Counted from the stretch's first letter, positions 1-7,469 are shown. The stretch is DNA of 64,000 bases from an uncultured Hungatella sp. (GCA_910579515.1 CAJTUV010000018.1:1-64000); one strand, 5' to 3'. The notes: generated by a model from the letters alone, not told the origin. Translations and numbers: made by a program.

Positions 1-1
1 C

Positions 2-355
2 AAATCTTTTCATTCCGACCTTTTAGCCTTCCTTACCACTCAATTAAATAGTGATATGGGAACTTACTATTCTTTAGCAGAGGCAATAGTAATCCCGATT
101 GGTGCGGATTTAAACGATTATTGTGAATTTGGTAACTATGTAAGTATGACTGGCGATATAACTGACACATTGTTAAATTGTCCATATAAAGGCTGTGGCT
201 TTATGTTACATGTAGAAAGAACAACTAGTTCGATTTCTAATAGTAATTATTCCAAACAACGAATAATTCCTAACAACAGAGAGTCTATTGAGTATTGGCG
301 TGTAAAAAATGGTACATGGAGAGATTGGTATCAAGTAAAAGGGACTTTGGTTTGA
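2..355 (+). CDS. Phage tail protein, C-terminal part (pyocin-knob-like), 5' truncated by window edge
   Basis: The reading frame is open to the left edge of the window (codon phase begins at base 2) and ends at a stop at 353-355, so only about the last 117 residues are present; the ATG at 56 is internal rather than the start. The visible part has the pattern of the pyocin-knob type domain found near the C-terminus of phage tail fibre or minor structural proteins: an 'ADLNDY' segment, 'GNYVS', a 'NCP' turn, 'GFMLHV', a 'QRI' strand, then 'EYWRVKNGTWRDWYQV' at the end. In that family the domain helps build the host-recognition end of the tail. It is inferred to be the edge of a prophage or phage remnant whose remainder lies outside the window. 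A terminator follows 40 bases downstream. Confidence 0.7.
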   Translation, partial: KSFHSDLLAFLTTQLNSDMGTYYSLAEAIVIPIGADLNDYCEFGNYVSMTGDITDTLLNCPYKGCGFMLHVERTTSSISNSNYSKQRIIPNNRESIEYWRVKNGTWRDWYQVKGTLV

Positions 356-396
356 GATTAAACCATCCTGCCTACGATTTTATAAATAAAGCCTAC

Positions 397-424
397 AGCC
401 CTTGATTTATTTGGGGCTTTTGTA
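397..424 (+). terminator. Terminator after the phage tail gene
   Basis: AGCCC (397-401) pairs with GGGCT (414-418) across an A/T-rich loop and is followed by TTTTGT. An outer AAAGCC/GGCTTT pairing can extend it. It closes the tail gene transcript. Confidence 0.65.
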
Positions 425-502
425 ATATCCCCACTCCACAAGATGACATCACTATCTAATTAAGTGAAGATATAGGCAGGAAAACTGGCATAAAAGGTTG
501 TA

Positions 503-531
503 TTGTCGAATTGAAAGGGATGTGTTATAAT
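503..531 (+). promoter_or_regulatory. Promoter of type I toxin mRNA
   Basis: TTGTCG (503-508), a 17-bp spacer and a perfect TATAAT (526-531). The predicted start is near 538, giving a toxin mRNA that begins just before the 5' element able to pair with its own 3' end. Confidence 0.8.
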
Positions 532-540
532 CCAGATACG

Positions 541-619
541 GAAAGTCAGAGAGCCAGGCGGCTTACCCTCTCTTTTAGAGAGGGCTACCCCTCCCAACGG
601 AAGGAAGGAGGGACTGCCA
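541..619 (+). promoter_or_regulatory. Structured 5' leader of toxin mRNA (3'-end pairing, masked SD)
   Basis: Three things are visible. Bases 541-567 are complementary, with a small bulge, to bases 774-797 at the other end of the transcript. CCCTCTC (566-572) and GAGAGGG (578-584) form a perfect hairpin. CCCTCC (589-594) can pair with the Shine-Dalgarno GGAGGG (607-612), so the ribosome site can be hidden. Long-range 5'-3' pairing and SD sequestration are known controls of type I toxin mRNAs; that they operate here is inferred. Confidence 0.7.
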
Positions 620-712
620 ATGTATGTTACATATGAGGATTTAATCCAAATTGGAATATTCATTTGCGCCCTTATTGGACTGTGTTATACAGTCTTCAAG
701 GGAAAAAAATAG
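620..712 (+). CDS. Small hydrophobic type I toxin (Hol-Tox/TxpA-like), 30 aa
   Basis: A 30-residue peptide beginning MYVTYEDLIQ, followed by a hydrophobic stretch of about 16 residues (IGIFICALIGLCYTVF) and a basic KGKK tail. The layout 'TYE-D-L', one membrane helix and a lysine-rich end is that of the short 'putative holin-like toxin' peptides of Firmicutes (Hol_Tox family), which insert into the membrane and act as type I toxins. SD AAGGAGGG (605-612) lies 7 bases before the ATG. A consensus promoter lies upstream, and an antisense RNA gene overlaps its 3' part. It sits next to a phage tail gene, as txpA and yonT do in Bacillus prophages. Toxicity itself is inferred. Confidence 0.8.
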   Translation: MYVTYEDLIQIGIFICALIGLCYTVFKGKK

Positions 713-802
713 CCGCCACTACCAGCAATAGTGACGGCTGACCTCGTAAGAGGTCTGGTTATAAGATATTGAAGGTAAGCCGCTTCTCTGGCTTTCCCTT
801 GT
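701..802 (-). ncRNA. Antisense antitoxin RNA (type I), about 100 nt
   Basis: Read on the minus strand, transcription from the promoter at 837-809 would start near 802, run through the complement of the toxin mRNA 3' end and stop at a strong intrinsic terminator: arms AGCCGTCACT and AGTGGCGGCT (plus 738-729 and 720-711, one mismatch) followed by seven T residues opposite 703-709. A second internal hairpin (GACCTC/GAGGTC, plus 740-755) lies in the middle. The RNA overlaps the toxin stop codon, the 3' UTR and the 774-797 segment that pairs with the mRNA 5' end. The arrangement is that of RatA/TxpA-like antisense antitoxins. Confidence 0.8.
777..800 (+). terminator. Probable 3' hairpin of toxin mRNA
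   Basis: AAGCC (777-781) and GGCTT (790-794) flank an 8-base loop and are followed by TCCCTTG, a weak T tract. The same bases form the alternative long-range duplex with 541-567. Confidence 0.4.
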
Positions 803-808
803 ATAGAT

Positions 809-837
809 AATATAACATATTTGAAATACGGTTTCAA
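809..837 (-). promoter_or_regulatory. Promoter of antitoxin RNA
   Basis: On the minus strand: TTGAAA (plus 837-832), 17-bp spacer, TATATT (plus 814-809). It points toward the toxin gene and the predicted start is near 802. A perfect 12-bp palindrome TTGTGTACACAA lies immediately upstream (845-856) and could be an activator or repressor site. Confidence 0.8.
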
Positions 838-892
838 GAACTTTTTGTGTACACAAGAACTTAGTGTTTATATTCAGTTAAACCTCCTTGTC

Positions 893-944
893 TATTTGTC
901 CATCTGCTACGTTGTCGAAAAGCCACCTTGCAGATGAACAAATA
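893..944. repeat. 15-bp inverted repeat between the TA locus and DUF5714 gene
   Basis: The arms at 893-907 (TATTTGTCCATCTGC) and 930-944 match with one mismatch and are separated by 22 bases. There is no T tract on either strand, so it is not an ordinary terminator. It may be an operator, an RNA hairpin or a remnant end of a mobile element. The rest of 945-1042 shows only the ribosome binding site of the next gene. Confidence 0.6.
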
Positions 945-1042
945 TCCTGCAAAGTTTCACCAGATAGCATGCAGACAGAAGCTGCTATAAGTAAATAACC
1001 TTTTAAACAGGCAGAAATCTATATTGGAGAGGAAGGTATGCA

Positions 1043-1741
1043 ATGAAAGAAGAGTGTTTGATATGTGAAGCACCCCTTGAATATCTGGAAACAGATGAAA
1101 TAATGGAGTGCATGGTATGCCATAAGAAGGAAAAAAGTAAAACCAGATGTGTAAAAGGGCATTATGTCTGTAATGACTGTCATACTGCAGGCATAGACGC
1201 TCTAATTGGATTATGCTTAAAAGAAGGTTCAGATAATCCTGTTGCAATTATGGACAACATGATGGGGCAGTCATTTTGTCATATGCATGGTCCGGAACAT
1301 CATGTTATGGTGGGGATGGCGTTATTGACGGCATACAAGAATGCCGGAGGGGATATTGACCTTAATCAGGCTTTGATTGAGATGATGAACAGGGGGAAAA
1401 GCGTTCCTGGCGGAGTATGTGGATTTTGGGGAGCCTGCGGAGCTGGTATCAGCGCGGGGATGTTTGTGTCGATTATTTCTAAATCTACACCGCTGGCAGT
1501 AGAACCTTTTGGCTTCTCCAATTTGATGACTTCAAAGGCTCTGGGAGAGATTGGGAGGGTCGGAGGACCTCGCTGCTGTAAACGGGATTCCTATTTGTCT
1601 ATCCTTGCGGCCATAGATTTTGTAAAAGAACATTTTGGAGTTGAGATGGAAAAGCCAGAAATCATATGTGGTTTTTCCACGAAAAATAATCAGTGTATAA
1701 AAAAACGCTGTCCGTTTTCGAAGGAAAACCATGATATTTAA
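1043..1741 (+). CDS. DUF5714 domain protein, cysteine-rich
   Basis: A 232-residue soluble protein of the DUF5714 family, whose function is not established. The N-terminus carries paired cysteines as in a small zinc or metal site ('CLICEAPL', 'CMVCHKKE', then 'CVKGHYVCNDCH'). The middle has 'SFCHMHGPEHH' and the glycine/cysteine-rich 'PGGVCGFWGACGAGIS', and the C-terminus has 'GGPRCCKRDSY' and further cysteines. About 16 cysteines in total suggest metal or cluster binding. SD GAGAGGAAGG lies upstream of the ATG. In other genomes the domain occurs alone or beside methyltransferase or cofactor-related genes (family knowledge, not certain). Here it is monocistronic, with its own terminator downstream. 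Confidence 0.75.
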   Translation: MKEECLICEAPLEYLETDEIMECMVCHKKEKSKTRCVKGHYVCNDCHTAGIDALIGLCLKEGSDNPVAIMDNMMGQSFCHMHGPEHHVMVGMALLTAYKNAGGDIDLNQALIEMMNRGKSVPGGVCGFWGACGAGISAGMFVSIISKSTPLAVEPFGFSNLMTSKALGEIGRVGGPRCCKRDSYLSILAAIDFVKEHFGVEMEKPEIICGFSTKNNQCIKKRCPFSKENHDI

Positions 1742-1748
1742 AATAAAG

Positions 1749-1790
1749 AAGGTGTCCCAAAGTCATGACATGACTGAGGGGCGCCTTTTT
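1749..1790 (+). terminator. Terminator after DUF5714 gene
   Basis: AAGGTGTCCC (1749-1758) pairs, with G-U pairs, to GGGGCGCCTT (1778-1787), and AGTCATG/CATGACT form the inner stem. Five T residues follow. Confidence 0.85.
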
Positions 1791-1875
1791 CAGTGAAAAT
1801 TAGAGAACGGTTACCGGCCCCTTAAGAACAATTTAGATAAGTTTTTCCTTATACTGACTATAATAATATTAGTAT

Positions 1876-1904
1876 TTGTCTAATGTGACGGTGCGTGATA
1901 CACT
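1876..1904 (+). promoter_or_regulatory. Candidate promoter of citrate lyase operon
   Basis: TTGTCT (1876-1881), 17-bp spacer, TACACT (1899-1904), about 45 bases before citD. Moderate match only; an A/T-rich stretch with TATAAT at 1857-1862 is an alternative. Confidence 0.45.
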
Positions 1905-1955
1905 ACAAATCAGAAAAAATCAGTATTATTCCAATCGTGTAAAGGAGGAGTTGAG

Positions 1956-2255
1956 ATGGAAATCAAAAAGGCCGCCATGGCAGGAACTTTGGAATCCAGC
2001 GACGCGCAGGTGACTGTGGAGCCGGGAAACGGGAAGATTGAGCTGTCTATTGAGAGCAGCGTGATTCATCAGTTTGGCAGACAGATTAAGGCCACGATTA
2101 TGGAAACCCTGGAACGCCTTGAGGTCAGGGATGCAAAGGTGACGGTTGTGGATAAGGGAGCTTTGGACTGCACATTAAAGGCCAGAGTAGAATGTGCGGT
2201 TTATCGGTCCAATGATATGACAGAGAATCTTCCATGGGGAGGTGCGATTCGATGA
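1956..2255 (+). CDS. citD: Citrate lyase acyl carrier protein (gamma subunit)
   Basis: A 99-residue acyl carrier subunit of citrate lyase, the usual length. The N-terminal 'AGTLESSDA' segment holds the serine (Ser14 by family alignment) that carries the 2'-(5''-phosphoribosyl)-3'-dephospho-CoA prosthetic group on which acetyl and citryl groups are shuttled. SD AAAGGAGGAG lies 7 bases before the ATG. It overlaps citE by 4 bases (ATGA), so the two are translationally coupled. The modification genes citC, citX and citG are not found beside it in this window. Confidence 0.95.
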   Translation: MEIKKAAMAGTLESSDAQVTVEPGNGKIELSIESSVIHQFGRQIKATIMETLERLEVRDAKVTVVDKGALDCTLKARVECAVYRSNDMTENLPWGGAIR

Positions 2256-3154
2256 GCCATCCAAATAAAAAACGTTTGAGACGTTCCATGATGTTTTTAA
2301 ACTGTCAGAAGCCTGGACTGATTAAGGACCCTTATATTTACAGACCAGACTCGATTATGCTGGATCTGGAAGATGCGGTGGCGGAAAATCAGAAGGATGC
2401 AGCCAGATACTCTCTGTTTCATGCTCTTCAGGAGATTGATTACAGGGGGGTGGAGCGAGTAGTGCGTATCAACGGACTGGATACTCCTCACTGGAAGGAG
2501 GATATTCGAGTCTGTGTAGCAGGAGGAGCCGACACCATCCGCATCGCCAAGACAGAGAGCGCAAAGGATGTACATACGGTTGAAGAGCACGTCCTGGCTG
2601 CAGAGAAAGAATTTGGAAGACCAGAAGGCTCTACGCTTTTGATGGCGGCCCTGGAATCCTGCAGGGGAGTGTTAAATGCCTTAGAAGTTTGTGAGTCTTC
2701 TGACCGATTGATCGGGATTGCCTTAAGCGGCGGAGATTATACGAAGGATTTGCAGACGGTGATTACCGGAACCGGAGTAGAGCTTCAGGGAGCCAGACAA
2801 CAGATGATCATTGCGGCAAGGGCGGCAAAGGTTCAGTGCTGGGACACAGTGTTTACCAATCTGGATGCGATGGATGTGTTTGAGGAAGAAGTAAAGATGA
2901 TCAAGATGATGGGATTTGACGGAAAGTCTCTGGTCAATCCAAGGCAGATTGACATCGTTCATAAGATTTTTACTCCAAGTCAGAAGGAAATCATGTTCGC
3001 AGAAAAGGTAGTTCGTGAGATTGAAGAAAAGAAGGCTCTTGGCATCGGCGTGTTCACCGTAGACGGAAAAATGATTGATATTGCTTTCTACGACGGCGCA
3101 AAGAGGACCATTGCACTGGCAAAAGCATCTGGCGTATATGAGGGGGATTTGTAA
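2252..3154 (+). CDS. citE: Citrate lyase beta subunit (citryl-ACP lyase)
   Basis: A 300-residue HpcH/HpaI-family aldolase fold. It cleaves citryl-ACP to acetyl-ACP and oxaloacetate in citrate fermentation. Recognisable segments are 'RRSMMFLNCQKPGLI' at the N-terminus, 'MLDLEDAVAENQKD' with the metal-site acidic residues, 'RINGLDTPHWKED', and 'GFDGKSLVNPRQI' near the C-terminus. The start at 2252 is chosen because it gives the ATGA overlap with citD and the family N-terminus; an upstream in-frame ATG at 2234 lies inside citD. citF starts one base after its stop. Confidence 0.95.
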   Translation: MSHPNKKRLRRSMMFLNCQKPGLIKDPYIYRPDSIMLDLEDAVAENQKDAARYSLFHALQEIDYRGVERVVRINGLDTPHWKEDIRVCVAGGADTIRIAKTESAKDVHTVEEHVLAAEKEFGRPEGSTLLMAALESCRGVLNALEVCESSDRLIGIALSGGDYTKDLQTVITGTGVELQGARQQMIIAARAAKVQCWDTVFTNLDAMDVFEEEVKMIKMMGFDGKSLVNPRQIDIVHKIFTPSQKEIMFAEKVVREIEEKKALGIGVFTVDGKMIDIAFYDGAKRTIALAKASGVYEGDL

Positions 3155-3155
3155 A

Positions 3156-4718
3156 ATGATAAATGCAGTCGGAAGAGACATACCACAAAACATCATAGAG
3201 GCCACCAAAAAGGAAGTATTTAAAGGGGCTTACGCTTTTGATAATTATGAATACACCAAGGCGGCTCCAAAGGTTCGCGCTGTCTGCGATCCTAAAAGGA
3301 GCAAATTAGTGGAAAATATCCATGAGGCGTTAGTAAAATGCGGCGTCAAAGACAACATGACAATTTCCTTTCACCACCATTTCCGAGAGGGAGATTACAT
3401 TGTGAACATGGTGATGGAAGAGATTCACAAGATGGGAATCAAGGGACTTACCATCTGCGCCAGTTCTTTGGGAAAGGCTCACGACCCTATTGTGCCCATG
3501 ATTGAGGATGGCACCATTGTGGGAATCCAGTCTTCTGGCGTCCGCGGGAAGATCGGTGAGGCCATTTCCACAGGAAAGTTAAGAGATTTAGCAATTATGC
3601 GTTCCCACGGCGGACGGGTCAGAGCCGTAGAGTCTGGGGAAGTACATATTGACATCGCGTTTATCGGCGCGCCTACCTGCGACGAATACGGCAACATGAA
3701 GGCCAACGGCGGAAAGAGCGACTGCGGCGTGCTGTCTTACGCCATGGTTGACGCAGAGTACGCAGACAAGGTAGTAGCCATCACAGACTGCCTGGTTCCA
3801 TTCCCCAACGCTCCAGCCAGCATCTCCATGGTTCATGTGGACTATGTGTGCGTGGTTGACGAGATTGGAAATCCGGCAAAGATTGCCACAGGCGCCGCAA
3901 AGCCTACCACAGATGTGCGCAAAATCATGATGGCAGATTATTGCACCCAGTTTGTGATTAACACTCCGTATTTTAAGGAAGGTTTCTCTTATCAGACAGG
4001 CGTTGGCGGAGCTTCCATCGCTTCTACCATTTCTCTTGGAAAGATTATGGAAGAGAGGGGGATCCATATGGGCCTTGGCCTGGGAGGAATCACTACTCCT
4101 ATGTGCAATCTGCTGGAAAAGGGGCTGATCCGCACCATTGTAGACACACAGGACTTTGACATGGGAGCCATCGAGTCTATAAAGAAGAATCCCAATCATA
4201 TTGAAATTTCTGCTTCTGAGTATGCCAACCCCTTTAATAAAGGGGCCTATGTAAACAAGCTGGATTTTGTGATTTTAGCCTCTCTGGAGGTAGATGTGAA
4301 TTTTAACTGCAACGTTGTGGTGGGTTCCGACGGCATGATCACAGGGGCTCAGGGCGGTCATCCCGACACAGCGGCTGGGGCGAAATGTACCATTGTCATC
4401 GCTCCTCTTCTTCAGGGGAGGATTCCGGCGATCTGTTCTAATGTGACTACTGTGACCACTCCTGGAGAGACGGTAGATGTGGTGATCACGGACTATGGCA
4501 TTGCCATCAATCCAAGGAGACAGGATTTGATTGACTGTATGAAGGATGTGAAGCTGCCTTTCTGCACCATTGAGGAGCTGAGAGACAGGGCGTACGCTAT
4601 GGTGGGTGAGCCGGACCCAGTGCAGTTTGGGGACAGAATTGTGGGCGTCATCGAAGGCAGAGACGGGACCATCATGGATGTGGTTCGGGAGATAAAAGCT
4701 TACGAATTTCAGGATTGA
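3156..4718 (+). CDS. citF: Citrate lyase alpha subunit (citrate:acetyl-ACP transferase)
   Basis: A 520-residue CoA-transferase-fold subunit, normal length for CitF. It exchanges acetyl for citryl on the CitD carrier. Typical segments include 'MINAVGRDIPQNI' at the start, 'SFHHHFREGDY', 'GIQSSGVRGKIGEAIS', 'RSHGGRVRAVESGEV', 'GAPTCDEYGNMKANGGKS' and 'GAQGGHPDTAAGAKCT'. The ATG at 3156 follows the citE stop after one base and has AGGGGGA upstream; in-frame starts further upstream lie in citE. With CitD and CitE it makes the complete catalytic core. Confidence 0.95.
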   Translation: MINAVGRDIPQNIIEATKKEVFKGAYAFDNYEYTKAAPKVRAVCDPKRSKLVENIHEALVKCGVKDNMTISFHHHFREGDYIVNMVMEEIHKMGIKGLTICASSLGKAHDPIVPMIEDGTIVGIQSSGVRGKIGEAISTGKLRDLAIMRSHGGRVRAVESGEVHIDIAFIGAPTCDEYGNMKANGGKSDCGVLSYAMVDAEYADKVVAITDCLVPFPNAPASISMVHVDYVCVVDEIGNPAKIATGAAKPTTDVRKIMMADYCTQFVINTPYFKEGFSYQTGVGGASIASTISLGKIMEERGIHMGLGLGGITTPMCNLLEKGLIRTIVDTQDFDMGAIESIKKNPNHIEISASEYANPFNKGAYVNKLDFVILASLEVDVNFNCNVVVGSDGMITGAQGGHPDTAAGAKCTIVIAPLLQGRIPAICSNVTTVTTPGETVDVVITDYGIAINPRRQDLIDCMKDVKLPFCTIEELRDRAYAMVGEPDPVQFGDRIVGVIEGRDGTIMDVVREIKAYEFQD

Positions 4719-4814
4719 ACCTGTTGAAAAATATTATTCGGTGAATTGGGAAGCACCGGATTAATATAAAAGGGGAAGCCCTCAAAAAACTATCTTACAC
4801 AATGGAGGTATAAT

Positions 4815-6119
4815 ATGTCAGAGCAAAAGGGATTTGGTTTGAAAACATTTGGTATGCCGTGGTGGCTGGCAGGGGCTGTTGCCTTGATTGTCATTGCTGC
4901 AGCGGCCACAGGAGCACTTTCTGCGGACCTTGCAGGATGCTTTGCGCTCATGCTGTCAATCGGTTTGATTTGTAATGAGGTGGGAGAGAGAATCCCGTTC
5001 TGGAACAGTTACATAGGCGGCGGGCTGGTGCTGACTTTCTTAGTATCTGCGTTTTTGTTTACGTACAAGCTGATTCCGGAAACGTATGCAGAGGGCATGA
5101 TTATGATTATGGACGATGCGGATTTCCTTTCCTTCTTCATCATTTTCCTGATCACTGGTTCCATTCTGGCTTTGGACAGAAAATTGCTAATTCGATCGTT
5201 TGCAGGATACATTCCGGCAATTTTCGGAGGTCTGATTGGAGCAGGAATTTTAGGAATTTTGGCCGGACTTATTTTTGGAATCAATCCGGTAGACATTCTG
5301 CTGAAATACGTATGTCCGATTATGGGCGGCGGCAACGGTGCAGGCGCTGTGCCCTTAAGCCAGATTTATGAGACTGTCACCGGAGATCCGGCAGCCAATT
5401 ATTACTCCTTTGCCATCACCATTCTGACCATCGCTAATATCTTCGCGATTCTGACAGCCGCTATTTTGAGAAAGATTGGTGAGAAAAAGACTCAGTGGAC
5501 AGGCGACGGAACTCAGTTAATCCGCAAAGGCGGCGATTTTGCCACAGAAGATAAAAAGGTTAAGGTCGGCATGAAAGACTTAGGAGGGGCCTTCTTTTTG
5601 GCTATCGGCTTTTATGCATTAGGCAGACTGTTTGCCAAGTCGCTTTTGCCTACGATTTTCGGAACAGCCATTCATCAGTTCGCGTATATGATTATTTTTG
5701 TGGCGGCTGTGGCAGCTACAGGGATTGTGCCAGAAAATGTTCGGGCGGCGGCGAAGAAGCTCCAGTCCTTCTTTACAGCGAATCTGATTCTTATTATCAT
5801 GGTAGGCGTTGGCGTGGATACGAATATTATTGAACTGGCTAAGGCCATCACAGTAGGAAATGTAGTCATCGCTCTGGCAATCGTGGTGGGAGCAATCCTT
5901 GGTTCTGCAGTCGTTGGATGGCTGGTTGGATTCTTCCCTATCGACTCTGCGATTACTGCAGGACTTTGTATGGCAAACCGCGGCGGCTCTGGAGACCTGG
6001 CAGTTTTAGGAGCTTCTAACCGTATGGGACTAATCGCTTACGCACAGTTGTCCTCTCGTCTTGGAGGAGGGATTGTGTTGATCCTTGCAAGTGTTTTATT
6101 TGGAGCTTTTTTAAAGTAA
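4815..6119 (+). CDS. citS: 2-hydroxycarboxylate transporter (citrate/malate, CitS/CimH-like)
   Basis: A 434-residue polytopic membrane protein of the 2-hydroxycarboxylate transporter family. The two diagnostic re-entrant GGxG motifs are present: 'MGGGNGAGAVPLS' in the middle and 'ANRGGSGDLAVLGASNRM' near the C-terminus, each following a block of hydrophobic helices. The family includes Na+-coupled citrate carriers (CitS) and proton-coupled citrate/malate carriers (CimH). The placement 97 bases after citF and a strong terminator after it argue for citrate uptake feeding the lyase. Exact substrate and coupling ion cannot be read from sequence. SD ATGGAGG before the ATG. Confidence 0.88.
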   Translation: MSEQKGFGLKTFGMPWWLAGAVALIVIAAAATGALSADLAGCFALMLSIGLICNEVGERIPFWNSYIGGGLVLTFLVSAFLFTYKLIPETYAEGMIMIMDDADFLSFFIIFLITGSILALDRKLLIRSFAGYIPAIFGGLIGAGILGILAGLIFGINPVDILLKYVCPIMGGGNGAGAVPLSQIYETVTGDPAANYYSFAITILTIANIFAILTAAILRKIGEKKTQWTGDGTQLIRKGGDFATEDKKVKVGMKDLGGAFFLAIGFYALGRLFAKSLLPTIFGTAIHQFAYMIIFVAAVAATGIVPENVRAAAKKLQSFFTANLILIIMVGVGVDTNIIELAKAITVGNVVIALAIVVGAILGSAVVGWLVGFFPIDSAITAGLCMANRGGSGDLAVLGASNRMGLIAYAQLSSRLGGGIVLILASVLFGAFLK

Positions 6120-6144
6120 AAGTCATTGAATAAGATAAAAAATA

Positions 6145-6197
6145 GGCCGTCGTGCCAGGAAAAAGGTTTTGGAGCTTTCCTGGTACAGCGGCTTTTT
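6145..6197 (+). terminator. Strong terminator after citS
   Basis: GCCG and TGCCAGGAAA pair with TTTCCTGGTA and GCGGC across a loop, followed by TTTTT. It separates the citrate cluster from the sugar transport operon. Confidence 0.9.
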
Positions 6198-6260
6198 CTA
6201 TATAATCTCTTTTCACCAACCCTTTCCCCTTCAAATGTGGTCAATCTATCCAACTAACTA

Positions 6261-6289
6261 TTGACAATCTTACATACAAGTAGTAGAAT
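6261..6289 (+). promoter_or_regulatory. Promoter upstream of LplBC transport operon
   Basis: Perfect TTGACA (6261-6266), 17-bp spacer, TAGAAT (6284-6289). It would give a leader of about 205 bases before the first permease. Confidence 0.75.
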
Positions 6290-6502
6290 TATGATAATAA
6301 AACCGATGAAATCAAATAAAAATTATACATTTTTTAAAAAGTCAACCAATCCTTTGGCAATGTGAGATGTTATAGGCCAGAGGATTTGTCCGTAATAGAA
6401 GTCCTCATGGGGAAAGGATTTTTGGATGAGACAGGTGGGATAGGAATTGCGAAGGGGCTTTCGCAAGCTATATAATTATTTATCATTTTAAGGAGGGGAA
6501 GA
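6290..6502 (+). promoter_or_regulatory. Long leader with shared 16-nt motif and palindromic second promoter region
   Basis: This stretch has no gene. It contains AAAAATTATACATTTT (6318-6333), repeated exactly upstream of the IclR gene at 16599-16614. Near its end TTGCGAA (6447-6453) and TTCGCAA (6460-6466) form a palindrome. TTGCGA with an 18-bp spacer before a perfect TATAAT (6471-6476) could be a second promoter, with the palindrome as its operator, only about 20 bases before SD AGGAGGGG. No known riboswitch fold was recognised. Confidence 0.5.
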
Positions 6503-7453
6503 ATGAAAAAAAGACAAGGACAGAGCCAATATGTGCACAGGCGTACCCGTCAGCAGACCTTGGCCCAGATGTGGAAGTGCAGGTGGCTGTATGTTATGTT
6601 GCTTCCGGTTATTGTGTATTTTATTATTTTTAAGTATGTGCCAATGTATGGTATCACCATTGCGTTCCAGGATTACAACATTTTTAAGGGAATGTTTGGA
6701 AGCACCTGGTGGGGATTTACTACCTTTAAGAAGGTGTTTTCAGATGCAAACTTCTGGAGCGCCATTAAGAATACGCTGGTGTTGAATTTGATGACTCTGG
6801 CGATCAACTTTCCGCTTACCATTATTGTGTCGCTGATGCTTAATGAAGTGGCAGGGATGAAGTTTAAGAAGATGACTCAGAGCGTTTTATATCTGCCTCA
6901 CTTTATTTCCTGGGTGGTGGTTGCAGGTATCGCAACCAACTTATTTACTCAGAATGACGGTACAATCAACAATATTTTGGCATCAATGGGATTTGAGAAG
7001 GTTCCGTTTTTAAGCAGCAATGGCTGGTGGATGTTTACCTATGTAATTCTTCAAGTGTGGAAGGAGATCGGATGGGGAACCATCATTTATCTGGCTGCCT
7101 TGACAGGAGTGGATGAATCTCTCTATGAAGCGGCTTACCTAGACGGAGCAACCAACCTTCAGAGAATCTGGTACATCACTCTGCCAATGATTAAATCTGT
7201 GGTGGTGACGATGCTGATTCTTCAGATTTCCAAGATGATGACCATTGGTTTGGATGCACCGTTATTGTTAGGCAACGACAAGGTAATGGGGGTATCTGAA
7301 GTTATTAGTACGTACATTTACCGAATCGGTATTGTGAGAGCGAAGTACAGTGACGCTACGGCAATCGGATTGTTCCAGTCTCTCGTTAACATTGGCATTC
7401 TGGTTTTGGCGGACTGGTTTGCGAAACTGATTGGCGAAGAGGGAATCATTTAA
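6503..7453 (+). CDS. ABC sugar permease, LplB/YteP family
   Basis: A 316-residue integral membrane permease of the binding-protein-dependent carbohydrate type (LplB/YteP group). Six hydrophobic segments are apparent, the first at about residues 30-48, and the cytoplasmic EAA loop that contacts the ATPase is 'YEAAYLDGATNLQRIWYITLP'. Members of this group take up complex oligosaccharides in gut Firmicutes and lack a locally encoded ATPase, sharing an MsmX-type one made elsewhere; none is encoded here either. SD AAGGAGGGGAAG. It is first in the transport operon, with the partner permease 16 bases after its stop. Confidence 0.93.
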   Translation: MKKRQGQSQYVHRRTRQQTLAQMWKCRWLYVMLLPVIVYFIIFKYVPMYGITIAFQDYNIFKGMFGSTWWGFTTFKKVFSDANFWSAIKNTLVLNLMTLAINFPLTIIVSLMLNEVAGMKFKKMTQSVLYLPHFISWVVVAGIATNLFTQNDGTINNILASMGFEKVPFLSSNGWWMFTYVILQVWKEIGWGTIIYLAALTGVDESLYEAAYLDGATNLQRIWYITLPMIKSVVVTMLILQISKMMTIGLDAPLLLGNDKVMGVSEVISTYIYRIGIVRAKYSDATAIGLFQSLVNIGILVLADWFAKLIGEEGII

Positions 7454-7469
7454 GGAAAGGAGAAGAGAA

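Noticed and set aside
1..950. Complete prophage
   Set aside because: Only one tail fragment and the TA locus are visible; no integrase, capsid or lysis gene and no attachment site repeat were found within the window.
6290..6502. Riboswitch in the long leader before the permease genes
   Set aside because: No recognisable aptamer core or terminator pair; the only clear structure is a short palindrome better explained as an operator.
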